DNA from: Mucor racemosus
Taxonomy: Eukaryota; Mucoromycota; Mucoromycetes; Mucorales; Mucoraceae
Assembly: GCA_027405735.1 (NCBI GenBank)
Contig: JAPEHQ010000010.1
Location: forward strand, 434,001 to 498,000
DNA: 64,000 nt
Direction: 5' to 3'
Below are positions 50,591 to 62,726 of the stretch, piece after piece; the first letter of the stretch is position 1; each line of letters begins with the position of its first letter. A program made the position numbers and the translations under genes. Below the pieces are notes generated by a model, which saw nothing but the letters and a program-made list of their open reading frames with translations, did not search any database and was not told the origin of the DNA.

Positions 50591-53500
50591 ATGACAGAGA
50601 AAATCGAAACACAAGGTGATGAGGTCATTTCTGATCAACCTGTCGCTCAAAAGGCCAACATTTCCGGCAATCTTACATCTTTGACTGTCGAGGAACTCTA
50701 CGATAAAGACAAATATGATTTATCTACCATGGAACCTGGAGACATCTTTCAACTTTTACAGTAAGTATTCCCCTTTTTTTTCCTCTTTAATTATTCTTTT
50801 TTTTCCATTTTTTTTGTTATATCTTGTTATCTCCTCCTATTTTGCCCCCTTTTTTTTCGATTTTTTTTTTTTTTATTTTTATTTTTATTTTATTATTATT
50901 ATTATTATTTTTGTCCCCTTGCAAAAAAAAAAAAAAAAAAAAAAATTGATTTGCTTGATCTGAATTTATATTTCGATCTAAAGTACCTTAATTTGTTTCA
51001 ATATTTTTTTTTCTCGGGGAATCTATTTGATAGATTTTAAGTTTATTTTTAGTTAATTTTTGCTAAACTAACCTAATCGTATTTTGTAGAACATCTTCAG
51101 ATGGTTTAACCTCCGAAGAAGCTGCTCGTCGTGTTGAGAAATTTGGTCGTAACAAATTAGAGACCAAGGATGTCAACCCTATCATGCAATTCTTGGGTTT
51201 CATGTGGAATCCTCTTTCTTGGGTCATGGAGGCTGCTGCTATTGTCTCTATTGCTCTTTCCAACGGTGATGGTAATCCTCCCGATTATCCTGATTTCATT
51301 GGTATCGTCCTTTTGTTGTTGGCAAATGCCACTATTGGTTTCATGGAAGAACGTCAAGCTGGTAATGCTGTCAAGGCATTGATGGCTTCTCTTGCTCCTG
51401 AATGTAAGGTTAAGCGTAGTGGTGAATGGAAGACTTTGGAAGCTGCTGAATTGGTTCCCGGTGATATTATCTCTATTAAATTGGGTGATGTTGTCCCCGC
51501 TGATGGTCGTCTTATTGCTGCTCACGGTCAAGTTTCTATTGATCAAGCTGCTCTTACTGGTGAATCTCTTCCTGCATCAAAGGAAGCTGGTGATGAAGTC
51601 TTTTCTGGTTCTACTGTCAAGCAAGGTGAAGCTGAAGCTATTGTTATCGGTACTGGTACCAATACTTTCTTTGGTCGTGCTGCCAAGTTGGTCGGTGATG
51701 CTGGTGATGATGTTGGTCATTTGCAAACTATTTTGGCCAAGATTGGTAACTTCTGTCTTTGTACTATTTCTATCTTTATCGTTCTCGAAATTCTTGTCAT
51801 GTACCCCAAATTCCATTACAAGTACAGAACTGGTATTGATAACATTCTTGTCTTGCTCATTGGTGGTATTCCCATTGCTATGCCTACTGTCTTGTCTGTT
51901 ACTCTCGCTATTGGTGCTAAGCAACTTGCTGAACACAAGGCTATTGTTACCCGTATTACTGCTATTGAAGAAATGGCTGCTGTTACCATCTTGTGTTCCG
52001 ATAAGACTGGTACTCTTACCTTGAACAAGTTGATTGTTGATAAGCCTACTATCAAGTCTTACTCTGGACACACTGGTGATGATATTATCTTGTTGTCTGC
52101 TTATGCTTGTCGTACTGAAAACCAAGATGCTATCGATTTCTGTATCGTTAACTCTTTGCCCGATCCTAAGCTTGCTCGTTCCGGTATTGATGAATTAGAA
52201 TTCAAGCCTTTCAACCCTGTTGTCAAGCGTACTGAAATTACTTACAAGCAACATTCTGATGGTGCTGTCCTTCGTGTTACCAAGGGTATGTCCCACACTA
52301 TTTTGGATCTCTGTTCTCGTGATAAGACTGAAGAACAAATCAAGGCTCTTAACGATGATGTTGATGAATTCGCTCGTCGTGGTCTCCGTGCTCTTGCTGT
52401 TGCTGTTGATGAAGTTCCTTCCGGTGAAGTTGAAGGTGAAGGTCTCGGTTTCCGTCTTGTTGGTCTCTTGCCTATCTATGATCCTCCTAGATCTGATACC
52501 AAGGAAACTATTGATCGTGCTATTGCTCTCGGTGTCTCTGTCAAGATGATTACTGGTGATCAACTTGCCATTGGTAAGGAAACTGGTCGTCGTCTCGGTA
52601 TGGGTGATAACATGTACTTGTCAAAGACTTTGAAGGATGGACCTCCCGCTGGTTCCGGTTACTCTGATGTTGATGAAATGGTCTTGCATTGTGATGGTTT
52701 CGCTGGTGTCTACCCTGAACACAAGTATGAAATTGTTGAACGTCTTCAAGCTATGGGTCACATGACCGCAATGACTGGTGATGGTGTTAACGATGCTCCT
52801 GCTCTTTCTAAGGCTAACGTTGGTATTGCTGTCGCTGATGCCACTGATGCTGCTCGTTCTGCTGCCGATATTGTCTTGACTGAACCTGGTCTTTCCGTTA
52901 TTATTGAAGCCATTATTGGTTCTCGTCAAATTTTCCAACGTATGCGTAACTATTCCATCTATACTTGTTCCGTTACCATTCGTGTTGTCGTTGGTTTCGC
53001 TATTCTCTGTTTCGCTTTCCAATATAATTTCCCTCCTTTCATGGTCTTGATTCTTGCTATTCTTAACGATGGTACCATCATGACTATCTCTACTGATCGT
53101 GTCAAGCCTTCTCCTTATCCTGATTCTTGGAATTTGAGAGAAATTTTCACTTATGCCATTGTTTATGGTCTTTACCTTACCGTTTCTACTGTTGCTTTCT
53201 TTGCTGTCATTATCCAAACTGACTTCTTTGAATCTACTTTCAGTCTTCCTCACATTTTCAACCCTGATACTGGTGTTGAGGAGAAGTATGTCAACAGTGG
53301 TGTCTATCACTCTGTTGTCTACCTTCAAGTCTCTACCATTTCTCAAGCTTTGATTTTCATTACCCGTTCTCGTGGTTTCTTCTTCTCTGAACGTCCTTCA
53401 GTTATGTTGATGTGTGCTTTCATTGTTGCTCAATTGGTTGCTACCTTCATTGCTGTATACGCTGACTGGCCTTTTACTAATATTGCTGGTTGTGGTTGGA

Positions 53501-53909
53501 ACGTAAGATCAATTAACTCATTTACTCATTTTTACAAGTTTACTAATTATTTTTTTATTATTATTTATAGTGGGCTGGTATCGTCTGGATTTGGAACATT
53601 ATTTGGTTCATTCCTATGGATTTCATCAAGTTCGGTATGCGTTACGTCTTCGAACCCAAGAACGACATGAAGAACACCAAGACTCCCATGGCTGGTCAAT
53701 CTCGTCGTGCTTCTGCCATTTCCGGTACTTCTTCTGCTCGTTACTACGCTAACCGTACCAAGTCTCTTCGTTCCATGGAACGTCCTCAAAACTTTGCTTC
53801 CAAGCTTATGGGTAAGAGTGGTAAGAACTTGGATGCCAAGGAGATGCGTCGCTTCTCTTCTGTCCAAACCAACCATGCTGCTCAAGTTTTGAACAACAAT
53901 AATTCATAA
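50591..53909 (+). CDS. PMA1: Plasma-membrane H+-exporting P-type ATPase
   Basis: P3A ATPase that pumps protons out of the cell and energises secondary uptake. Three exons by eye: 50591-50760, 51090-53502, 53571-53909, giving 973 residues. Landmarks: TGES in the actuator domain, [19 protein letters not shown] in M4, phosphorylation site CSDKTGTLT (Asp361), [14 protein letters not shown] (about 620), ten predicted membrane spans, and a basic Ser-rich C-terminal tail ([19 protein letters not shown]) likely regulatory. The M4 and [10 protein letters not shown] sequences follow the plant-type consensus rather than the ascomycete GVPVGLPAVV/DKTGTLTKNK. Codons are strongly biased to GGT, GCT, CGT, AAG and TTC, unlike neighbouring genes, indicating very high expression. 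Intron 1 (329 bp) is long and pyrimidine-rich, with a run of about 27 A near 50918-50944. Confidence 0.97.
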
Positions 53910-56900
53910 ACAATTATTATAGAATTTTGAAATTTTTTATTTTTTAAATTTTTTTTACATACTGTTTTCTATTTTCCTTACATAAATACTTTTATATTTC
54001 CCTCTTATAACCTTTCTACCGTTTTTTTATCATCATTTTAATTTCTCCAAAAAAAAAGAAAAGAGTAAATAATCTACATAAAATGCTTCATTTTCATAAT
54101 ATTCTTTGTGTCTTCTACCGACTTTTTGTCAATTTTTACTACTTTTTTTTTTTTTTTTTGTATTAAAGTGTATCTGTCAATTTTTACTACTTGACCTACA
54201 AATATTATTTGATTTCTAAAATCTGCAGTATCGAAATAACTAGAAAACATTCGGTGCCTGGAGAATTTTCTACGTTTACTTGGTTGCCCTGAGGGATCTA
54301 CATCATCCCGTCAACAGGTTTAGAGCGGGAAATAAATTATATATAGTAGTAATCAATGTACATACCATCAAGGGATTTTATTTCCAAATCCCTAATCTTT
54401 GAAGGTACATTTTTTCTGTAGAATATTTGATTTATCATATACAAATACGCATTACATTTTTTGGTTCTAAAAGAAGCATTAAAATTAGATAATTTAAGCA
54501 CTTTTTTTTAAAGGGGTATGATTTCTGCATATGCTATTTGTTAATCTGGCTCTGATCTCCTGCATTACAATGAGCATTTATCGTAAAATTTTTGTATAGC
54601 AGGAGTAGAGCAGATGAAACCTCTATGTTTACATACTAATAATTATTTAAAATGATAAGATGTCCCCTGATTTACCTATTGAGAATTCAACATTTACAGT
54701 GACAAAAGTTCAGGAATAATGTTGTGGTGAAACTGCCATGGGATTTTATTGCAACTAAAGCAATCAATACGGGATCTATAATGTTCCAATAAACTGTCGT
54801 TAGGATACATTTGTTCAAGAGCATAAATCTATGATATCTGAATTTAAATTTGTTTTAAGATGTGGTACCGTGTCTCTTGAGGCATGCATTATTATAACCA
54901 TATGTCTGCGACAATTTAAACTGCTTGCAATATGAAAAGTAGGTTGACCGGATGGAAAATGTGAACAAAATGATATTGGCTTGGCTATTTTTTTTTTCAA
55001 ACAAAAATATTTTGGGGCTTTCGTGGTTAAGACCTATCAGCAAAGATAATAAACCGAATTCTCAGATAACAAACTACTGCAAATTCTATCAATATGTAAT
55101 ATGTAGTCCCATGCTCTTAAGAGCTTTTAATACGACAAGATTACATTACATGTCAACTTGTCCAATTGGACGCTATATCTATTCGATAAATCACCTAGAA
55201 GTCTACTGAAAGATATAAGGCAAGAGACCACAAGTTTAGGCCTTGTCACTAAATGTTAGATAGCTTATAATTGCTTTGATACGATTATTTATATGTCTTC
55301 CAATTTAACTAGGCCATTTTCAAAGGTACAGCAATCTTATATTTTAAATAAAGCAAAAAACCGCTTCCATATGTATTAATTACAAAACAAATAGCATCTA
55401 GGATACTTAATGCTGAGCTAGATTTTTAGCGTCAAACTTCAATTTGTAAAAGATGCATATACTTTCAAGTATGAATGATTTATTATGTAAATACAATGTT
55501 ATTTTTTTAATATCAGGTTCTGGGATTTGTAAATACACAATATATATAATCAAGAACGCTTAAAGGATTTACAGGGAAATCAAATGCTAATAGTTTTTGG
55601 TGCCAAAGCCAACAAATGATACTAGTCTGTTACAGTTTTATTTAAAAAGTGGGTTTGAGAGCTGTGTATGATGTAAAATCTAACCTTATATGATGAATCA
55701 TTTATGTATACAATGTACTCTGTGACAAAACAGAACTTTTTCAAGGCAAGGGAGATATGCACTCAGTGATGATCATCAGCAATAAAAGCTACAATATAAG
55801 CATTCATTCAAAGATGTGAATATTTCTAGATTAAAAGATTCGATTGTTCGATCCCTAAAAAATAATTTTGAAATCTGTACATAAGGCGATGTTGACTTCA
55901 TGCACAATCAGAAATATTTAGCAAGTGATAACTTTCGATGCTCACCGTCATTTCTAGATTTGAGCAATCAAGCAGTATAAGACTTCCAAAATCTATTATT
56001 TCTTATTGTGATATATATAATGGTGATTCGTAAATTCTGTAATAAAAATAATAATACAAATTGGCAACTGATAAGCCAAGCTTTACATCCCAACTTCAAC
56101 CTTACAATGAAAATACAGATATCCAACATTTGTGACAAATTCTATCACATAAGTACTCTTTTAAAAATAATTTATTAAAATAAAAAATAATTTTATTCTT
56201 GAGGCAATTTCTTTAGCAAACAAAAATTGTATTTGAGTGTTATTGAAGAAAGGTGGTAAATATTGCCGTTTAGAATTTCCATGAATTTGAAGTTTAAATG
56301 TATAATGTTTAATTGATTAACCAATTAACAAGTTGAGATTACCTCCCAGTTGGCCTATTTGGGTTGCTCTTACTGAATGAATTTCTCTCTACTTGTTAAT
56401 TAAATAGAAACATACCAATAATAACGAGCTTATAAGAAGGGTTAAATATTGGTTAAATGAAAGTACTAAATATAAATGATGATTGTATATATATAATTAA
56501 AATCAGGTAGATTTAAATAGCATTATTATTTAACACTGTTGTTCAGATATTGTATTCACCATACTGCATCATATTAAAAATGCAAAAATATTGTTTTTTT
56601 ATTCACCAAATCTCTGCTAATTTTGAATATTTTTGAGACTATAATATATAAAATTTAAGGCGAAATCCAAAGGATAAAACATGTATTGATTTTGTAGGCG
56701 TTCAAAGCTTCTAGCATTATCATTACTCGGAATTGTAAAAGTTCCTCAATAACAGATGGATTTAATTAATCAATTAATCAAACATTAATCAAACTATTTT
56801 ATAACATGTCTCTTAGTAGTATTTATCTGCACTATTATTTCGCTTGATCCTAACTGTAATTTGACAGAGTGACGAAACTAAGAGTTATATGCAAATAACA

Positions 56901-57619
56901 ATTATTTCCAATGAAATAAATAAAGAAGACTACAATTATTGATTGTATAACAGAGAACATAAGTTCTTTATTATTAAGTTAAAAGGGAAGCCAGGAATCA
57001 TCTTCAGATCCTGGATTTTAAAAGTATTTACACCATATACCATATATATATCAATTCCATTTGGATATCAGGTTCAATATAGATTGAAATGAGATTTAAC
57101 TTTAATAATAGGCAAAAAATCAAAAGAAACAGTTATCCATAAAATTGAAATATCCTAATGACGAGAGACAGTCAGTTAATACAGTCAAAAGTTTAAAAGC
57201 GTCAAAAATGGATGTAAAATACATTGCACTACAACTTTGGTTAGGCATAAAAGGACATCTTCTACTATTAGCTTTAGTAGCTGTCATTGCCACATATGCT
57301 GCTTTTGTTTGATTTAGCGCTATCTCTAATTTAAAATAATCTACTGACTACTGAGCCACAAGATTTACTTCTTGGAAAAACTGCACGCCAGATTCCTACA
57401 ATTTAACCAAGAAATAAATAGGATACTAAAGTTATAGCACTAAACACTTTTATAGTTGTAGTATATATTTTGAAACTTTCAGCCCATTTGGATCAATATT
57501 CATTGATTGCAAGCATCTTTCCAGTTGCTTTTTAATATTTAAGCAGAGGAAGAGGTGGATTCACTAAAAACGTGTGTTCTACTCTCTACTCCTTCAAAAA
57601 TAGCTATTATAATAGAAAC
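53910..57619. other. 3.7-kb gene-free region downstream of PMA1
   Basis: Begins with the T-rich PMA1 3' untranslated region. No conserved gene, RNA or repeat partner was recognised apart from the tiny ORF at 57208-57312. Frames such as 54952-55209 (plus) lack family features. Confidence 0.4.
57208..57312 (+). CDS. Tiny hydrophobic ORF, 34 residues
   Basis: ATG to TGA without introns, beginning MDVKYIALQLWLGIKGHLLL and continuing with a strongly hydrophobic stretch (LALVAVIATYAAFV), i.e. one membrane span. The start context TCAAAAATGG is A-rich. It sits alone in gene-free DNA near repeats. It may be a micropeptide, an exon relic, or chance. Confidence 0.2.
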   Translation: MDVKYIALQLWLGIKGHLLLLALVAVIATYAAFV

Positions 57620-58620
57620 ATATAACTTTCTACTAGAAAAACCGGCTGTCATATCACAGATTCATTAAAAAATTGCAAAAGCAAGCCCGTAGAGCAACGC
57701 CGTAATTGAGTATAGCAAGATTGAGCGGCTAAGTCTCTTATACTATGATATATACCTAAGTTTTAAATAAAAAAGCGGGGTTTTTTTAAACTTTTCTAAT
57801 ATTTAACCACTTACTGTCTGAAAATTAAGACTTTGTAGCAAACATTTTCGGGGATCATTTTATCCTTACCATCACTCATGATTTTCATCAAAAAACAGAA
57901 AAATCAAATTTTGATACCAAAATCAACGTTTAAATATACTACATTGTGAAAGAAAATTGTAGCCATGACTATTACACATTTTATAAAAGCTTAATATTAA
58001 ATGCTAAATAATGAAAATTAGCATTTTTGGCCCAAAAACGGTTTTTTGATTAAAGGATTTTCATGTAATATTTTGAAATAAAAATATTTTTTATTTTTAA
58101 TTGAGCAAATAGAGCGCTAAGTTCTGCATATGTGTATATTTTTTGTTTTTATAATTGGTAGTATAATTAACTCTAGATTTGCAAAATCAGAAAAAAAAAA
58201 TTAAAAAATGTCAAAATTGATGATCTGGACAAAAATAATTTTCTAAATTCATATTCCGTTTATAAGCCTTGTGAAACTTAAAAATAAGAGATTTTATAAT
58301 ACTTGAGAACTTTTTCAAGAATTTATGATGATGTACCCACTTGATTCAAGCTTATTACTGTAAATCTTTATACATGTTAATATTGTGTAGTAGTTTATTT
58401 GATGATAATATAGTCTTACTTTATAATTATTGCATTAGAGGTGATTTACATTAAGTTTTAGTCTTACCCCTCCAACATCATAAACATAAACATAAACATG
58501 GCCATCACTGGAACCTATTGCCACATTTTTACCCTCTTTGTCCCAAGCCAGTTTATTCAATGCTTCACCAGAACCAACTGAAGTACTTACAAATGGTTTC
58601 TTGGTATTTGTATTCAAATG
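57620..58620. repeat. Dispersed repeat carrying a dynein gene scrap, copy 2
   Basis: Direct copy of 17620-18620 with the same order: AGCCCGTAGAGCAACG near the start, the long AT-rich middle (ACATTTTCGGGG), and the dynein fragment at the 3' end. Small indels separate the copies. Confidence 0.8.
58435..58617 (-). pseudogene. Fragment of a dynein intermediate chain gene (C-terminal WD repeat), copy 2
   Basis: The minus strand reads FVSTSVGSGEALNKLAW, DKEGKNVAIGSSDGH and VYVYVYDVGG, matching the last WD blade of cytoplasmic dynein intermediate chains. The extra VY compared with the family VYVYDVG comes from a tandem TAAACA hexamer at about 58485-58498, a slippage mark. No other exon of the gene is adjacent; a foldback element begins about 20 bp beyond its 5' side. 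It is a captured or truncated gene piece. Confidence 0.65.
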
Positions 58621-58638
58621 TCATAAATTAAATTGACT

Positions 58639-59633
58639 GGTTCTGTTGTATTCCACCTACTAGTATCATACATTATCACCTTCTACAGTATCAATACATC
58701 TTACAATCTATGGACTACGACATGTATTGAAGTGCAAGTCTTGATATCGGATACAAGAAACTCCTAGCGTATCAAGTTTAATCCAGTAATTACCAAGAAC
58801 GCTTTGACCTCAATTATGACACCACATTATTTCATCCCAGCAGTTAACCAACAATCAAGTAGCTATCAAATCAACATCCAAGCATATTTAGCGCAGCATT
58901 TGTCATAGAACGGTAATTGTCATTATAGTAAAAGTTTATTATTTGAATCACAAATTAAATGTCAATCTCGCGTACATACAATTGACATCCTGTACAACCA
59001 AATCAAAGTGTATTCAAAGATAGAACCAAGGAACTTGTTGATAAACAAGTCCATAAATTTTTTATCATGTTTATTAAACAAGTCCATAAATTTTTACATT
59101 CATGAAGAACCAATAACTTTGCCATCTACCAATGTACATAACAACTCAACACATTTCATCAACCTTTCTAGATAATCATTGGTCTGTTACAATGATCCAT
59201 TACTTTTAGATTTCCATTCCCTTTAGATTAGACAATTAATATAAATAGCAAAAGACTTTCATTAGCCATGAAGATCTTTATCTTATCTTAAAAGAATAAA
59301 ACAACATCTTATATATTATTTATTACGTGTTTTATTTTCATTTTTTCACAGCATTGAAACAACACAACTCATAAGCTCTGCAAGAACGGTTAAATTATGA
59401 TTGATCCATTTCAATCCATAGATTACTATCAAACAGATCCAATGGTTCAATAGTGCCTTAAATTACATCTCAGGATCTCAATGTCAAATCAATATAAAAG
59501 GCCATACTTTTATATCTAAATAAACGATATCTTGTTTTTATTATACAGTTGAAGAACTGATTAATTACTCATTCTTTTATAATTGTATTCTTTTTTAAGT
59601 ACTATATATCAATCCTGAAAATATACGACAATG
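58639..59633. repeat. Left arm of a foldback element, split by a solo LTR
   Basis: With the LTR (58901-59350) and one 5-bp duplication removed, this arm of about 540 bp is the reverse complement of 59938-60059 joined to 61413-61858. Shared words: TATCACCTTCTACAGTATCA, CAATTATGACACCA, TATACAGTTGAAGAACTGAT. The loop between arms is about 300 bp (59634-59937). Confidence 0.85.
58901..59350 (+). mobile_element. Solo LTR, family C, 450 bp
   Basis: TGTCATAGAACGG ... TTTTTTCACA (TG...CA) with duplication gcatt (58896-58900, 59351-59355). An ATATAAATAG TATA-like box and an AATAAAA signal lie inside in plus orientation. The empty site is visible in the opposite foldback arm at about 61577-61590 (CCAATGCTGCGC on the plus strand). 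Confidence 0.87.
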
Positions 59634-59710
59634 ATCCTCCTTTTTTTTCTCTTAGTAAGCTTTGCATATGTCTAGCAAATGTTTTCCTTTTTCATTAATG
59701 TGTATAATAT

Positions 59711-59748
59711 GCATACTAATAAATTTGGCAGGCAAATCCCGGCTCGAC
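59711..59748. repeat. Partial GTCGAGCC element
   Basis: ACTAATAAATTTGGCAGG followed by CCCGGCTCGAC matches the 3' part of the element at 31594-32010, lacking the GTCGAGCCCAGC end. It lies in the loop of the foldback element. Confidence 0.5.
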
Positions 59749-60059
59749 AACAATACTAGCAGCATCCATGGGTCATTGTGCGTTCAGCCAGTTTGAGCAA
59801 CAAGTTGGTTACCTGCTACTTACACCTACTAATATCAGCAAGCCCATCAGTTCTTCTCAACGAATATGAATCCAAATAACCTCCCGTTGCAATGGCAGGT
59901 ACTTCTAGCGCTGATCCGCAGAATTACAAAAGGTTTAGCCTTGTCATATATTTTCAGGTTTGATGAATAATACTTAAAAAAGAATGCAATTAAAAAAGAA
60001 TGAGTAATGAATCAGTTCTTCAACTGTATAATAAAAACAAGGTGTTGTTTATTTAGATA

Positions 60060-61412
60060 CCGTGACATTGAAAAAATGTACGCTGAAATAGAATTTTTAA
60101 TAAACGAGACAGATAACATATCGACTTTAATTGTCTTTATTTAAATATTTTACTAAATGAAAACTGCTCCTAATTACAGAATTTTGAAGAGAATCACCAC
60201 AGATAGCCGTAAGGAGCTTGAAGCGGTTGAATATGGACGTTTGGTTGGCGCATGGGAGTGGGGAGGAAAGTTTTCTGAGATTGCGCGTCGGTTTGGTGTC
60301 CCTGAATCAAGAGTGAGAGATACCATCAATAGGAATAAGAAAACAGGTAGCCCCTTACCAGCAGAGAGACCTGGAAGACCCCCAAAGGTAACAACCATCC
60401 AAAAAAATCGTATGCGAACATCAATTCGTCGTACACCGATGGATACGTTCAAGGATCACTGGAAGTCAATGAGGGCTGCAGGTATGGACATTTGTTTGGA
60501 TACTTTCAAGAAGTATACCAAAGAAATGGGTTTCCAACAATATGCAATTACTAAAGTGCCTGCCTTGTCACCTCCTCAAATTAAAAAAAGGCTTGAATAG
60601 TGTACCAAAAGGCTCAATTGGACACCTGAACAGTGGGAGAATGTAGTTTGGTCGGATGAGTCAATGTTTCGACTTGGAAAGGGTGCACCAGGTATGAATG
60701 TCATCCGAATGCCTGGAGAAGCATTGCAGGATAGACATAAAGTGCAAACAACATTAAAGTTCGGAAGATGTTCGCTAATGATGTGGGGATGCTTTCATGC
60801 CGGAGCCTTGGGTCCATTGGTTATTATGGAAGGGTCAATTGACCAGGACAAATACGTGTCTCTACTCGCAAACCATACAATCCCTTGGCTTGAGGATCAA
60901 TGCAGATTGTATGGTCATAACCTTATATACCAAGAGGATGGTGCTCTCATCCATACAGGGACCTATGCGAAGTGGTACAAGTCAAGGAACCAACTGACGA
61001 TGTTTGACTTTTGGCCTCCTAATAGTCCTGATTTGAACCCCATCGAGCATATATGGGGTTACCTCAAACTTCGTGTCAATAAACGTACAATCAATGTTAC
61101 TAATGCAGTACAGTTTGAGAGCATTATTAGAGACGAATGGTCGAAGATTAGCAAATCTTATCTTCGAGCCTTAGTTGCTTCAATGCCAGCGAGATGTGCT
61201 GCTGTAATTGCAGCTAGAGGGAAACATACGAAATATTAATTTTTTTGCTTCAAATTTCAGATATTCATAATAATAGTATTCTTTATTAGCATATGTAATT
61301 TGAAGTGGTTTATTCATAATGAATAGTCGATAGAAAAGGTCATTTGTAAAATGTATATATTGAAATTCCAAAAATAGAAATTTTTTCAACGTATATTTTT
61401 CCAATGTCACTG
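60060..61412 (+). mobile_element. Tc1/mariner-family transposon, 1353 bp, nearly intact
   Basis: Terminal inverted repeats start C(A/C)GTGACATTG, followed by AAAAAATGTACG-type sequence on both sides (left CCGTGACATTGAAAAAATG, right complement CAGTGACATTGGAAAAATA). TA dinucleotides flank both ends (60058-60059, 61413-61414), and the target is confirmed by the intact foldback arm. Size and CAGTG ends are typical of Tc1 elements. The transposase inside has one stop codon (separate entry). Confidence 0.92.
60157..61239 (+). pseudogene. Tc1-like DD34E transposase, one in-frame stop
   Basis: Cut-and-paste DNA transposase. One continuous frame of 361 codons including the final stop, with a single TAG at 60598-60600 between the DNA-binding and catalytic halves. 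N-terminal half: helix-turn-helix pair, with IARRFGVPESRVRDTINRN and a GRPPK AT-hook-like motif. C-terminal half: first catalytic block NVVWSDESMF, second block YQEDGALIHTG, third block PPNSPDLNPIEHIW with Asp and Glu spaced as DD34E. No frameshift was seen, so decay is recent, or the TAG is a sequencing error or is read through. Upstream ATG at 60157 follows the 5' inverted repeat closely. Confidence 0.92.
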
Positions 61413-61856
61413 TATAAAAGTATGGCTTTTTATATTGATTTGACATTGAGATCCTGGGATGTGATTTAAGGCACTATTGAACCATTAGATCTGTTTGATA
61501 ATAATCTATGGATTGGAATATGGATCAATCATAATTTAACCGTTCTTGCTGCAGAGCTTGTGAGTTGCTTTGTTCCAATGCTGCGCTAATTGTGCTTGGA
61601 TGTTGATTTGATAGGTACTTGATTATTGATTAACCGCATGGATGAAATAATATGGTGTCATAATTGAAGTCCAAGCGTTTTTGGTAATTACTAGATTAAA
61701 CTTAGTACGCTAGATGTTTCTTATATCTTATATTATCAAGACTGTGTACTTCAATAATACATGTCGTAATCAATAAATTGTAAGATGTATTGATACTGTA
61801 GAAGGTGATAACATATGTTACTTGGTGGCATACAACATAGTATATGATTCATATTT

Positions 61857-62204
61857 TTGCCAATGGTCACTCTTCCAAAAAAGGCCGAACAATCTCCGGA
61901 AACGGCCATCTAATGATATTCCCAAGCTTTAAAATCTCTAGAAAAAATTACCGGACAGCCCGGACGCGGTTGCTTAAATATTCCAAACAGCTATAGGATG
62001 CAGATATCGAAATTTTATACAAAAATTAAGGTTCGACTATATTGCTATTAATTATTCAAAGGCTAATTTTAAGTAAAGCATAAACACAGCCTACAGCATT
62101 CTAGCATAATAACGAATTTAACTTAGAAAGTATAAGATGATACAACCGGATTCAAAAAAAGTCCATAAAATCACAAATTTAAAGTAGTATTTATATATAA
62201 AAAA
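61857..62204. repeat. CCGGACGCG repeat family, copy 3
   Basis: Starts TTGCCAATGGTCACTCTTCC and contains CCGAACAATCTCCGGA, CAGCCCGGACGCGG and a diverged AACTTAGAAAGTATAAGATG tail, in the same order as 33160-33500. Confidence 0.7.
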
Positions 62205-62726
62205 AGCACCACGGCCGACCTGTGCTGCACAAGATAATTTTGTTGTGCCTAGGTGGGTTGTACACTATAGCCTGATGAGTTGTTGCGCCCACTGAATAAT
62301 GGCTAAAAAGATAACAAGATGCACATGATGGGCACAAAAAAAGAAACTGCACACGAGTATAATAACGAAAAGCCTGTACTGTATGTGTAGAATTATAGAT
62401 TCTGTCCGTGTGCATGACATTAATCCCATGTGTGTATGTGTGCATAATAGTAGAATTGCCCATAAGCATATCATTAATTCCTATTTTGCATAATAATAAA
62501 ATCTGACCATGAGCATAATGAGACAATCGTATGGGCACAAATTGGTTTGTACATGAGCATCGTGCCGTTCTCAAAATTTCATTGCATTTCTTACTGGAAT
62601 AATGGGGGTTTTAAATTACATTAGCTTTTATTAATATAGATTATAGACAATAGTAATACAATTCAATAAATTGTTGATGTAGAGCAATACATGCAAGGGC
62701 CAATATATTACGATTATCGTCATTTG

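Larger units (their letters stand above)
59938..61858. repeat. Right arm of the foldback element, split by a Tc1-like transposon
   Basis: 59938-60059 plus 61413-61858 form one arm complementary to the left arm. The Tc1-like element 60060-61412 sits at a TA inside it. The uninterrupted TA site is visible in the left arm as CTTTTATATCTAAAT near 59510. Confidence 0.85.

Noticed and set aside
51392..53346. Long overlapping frames on both strands inside PMA1
   Set aside because: They are shadows caused by strong codon bias; no start context, splice logic or family features.
54240..54330. Relatively GC-rich stretch examined as a structured RNA
   Set aside because: CCCTGAGGGATC and nearby CATCCCGTC pair only weakly, and no known RNA motif (snRNA boxes, SRP, 5S, tRNA) was found.
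62191..62574. 127-residue minus-strand ORF and the related frame at 16192-16443
   Set aside because: Both fall in the dispersed repeat; stops and frames are not kept between copies, and the composition is simple.
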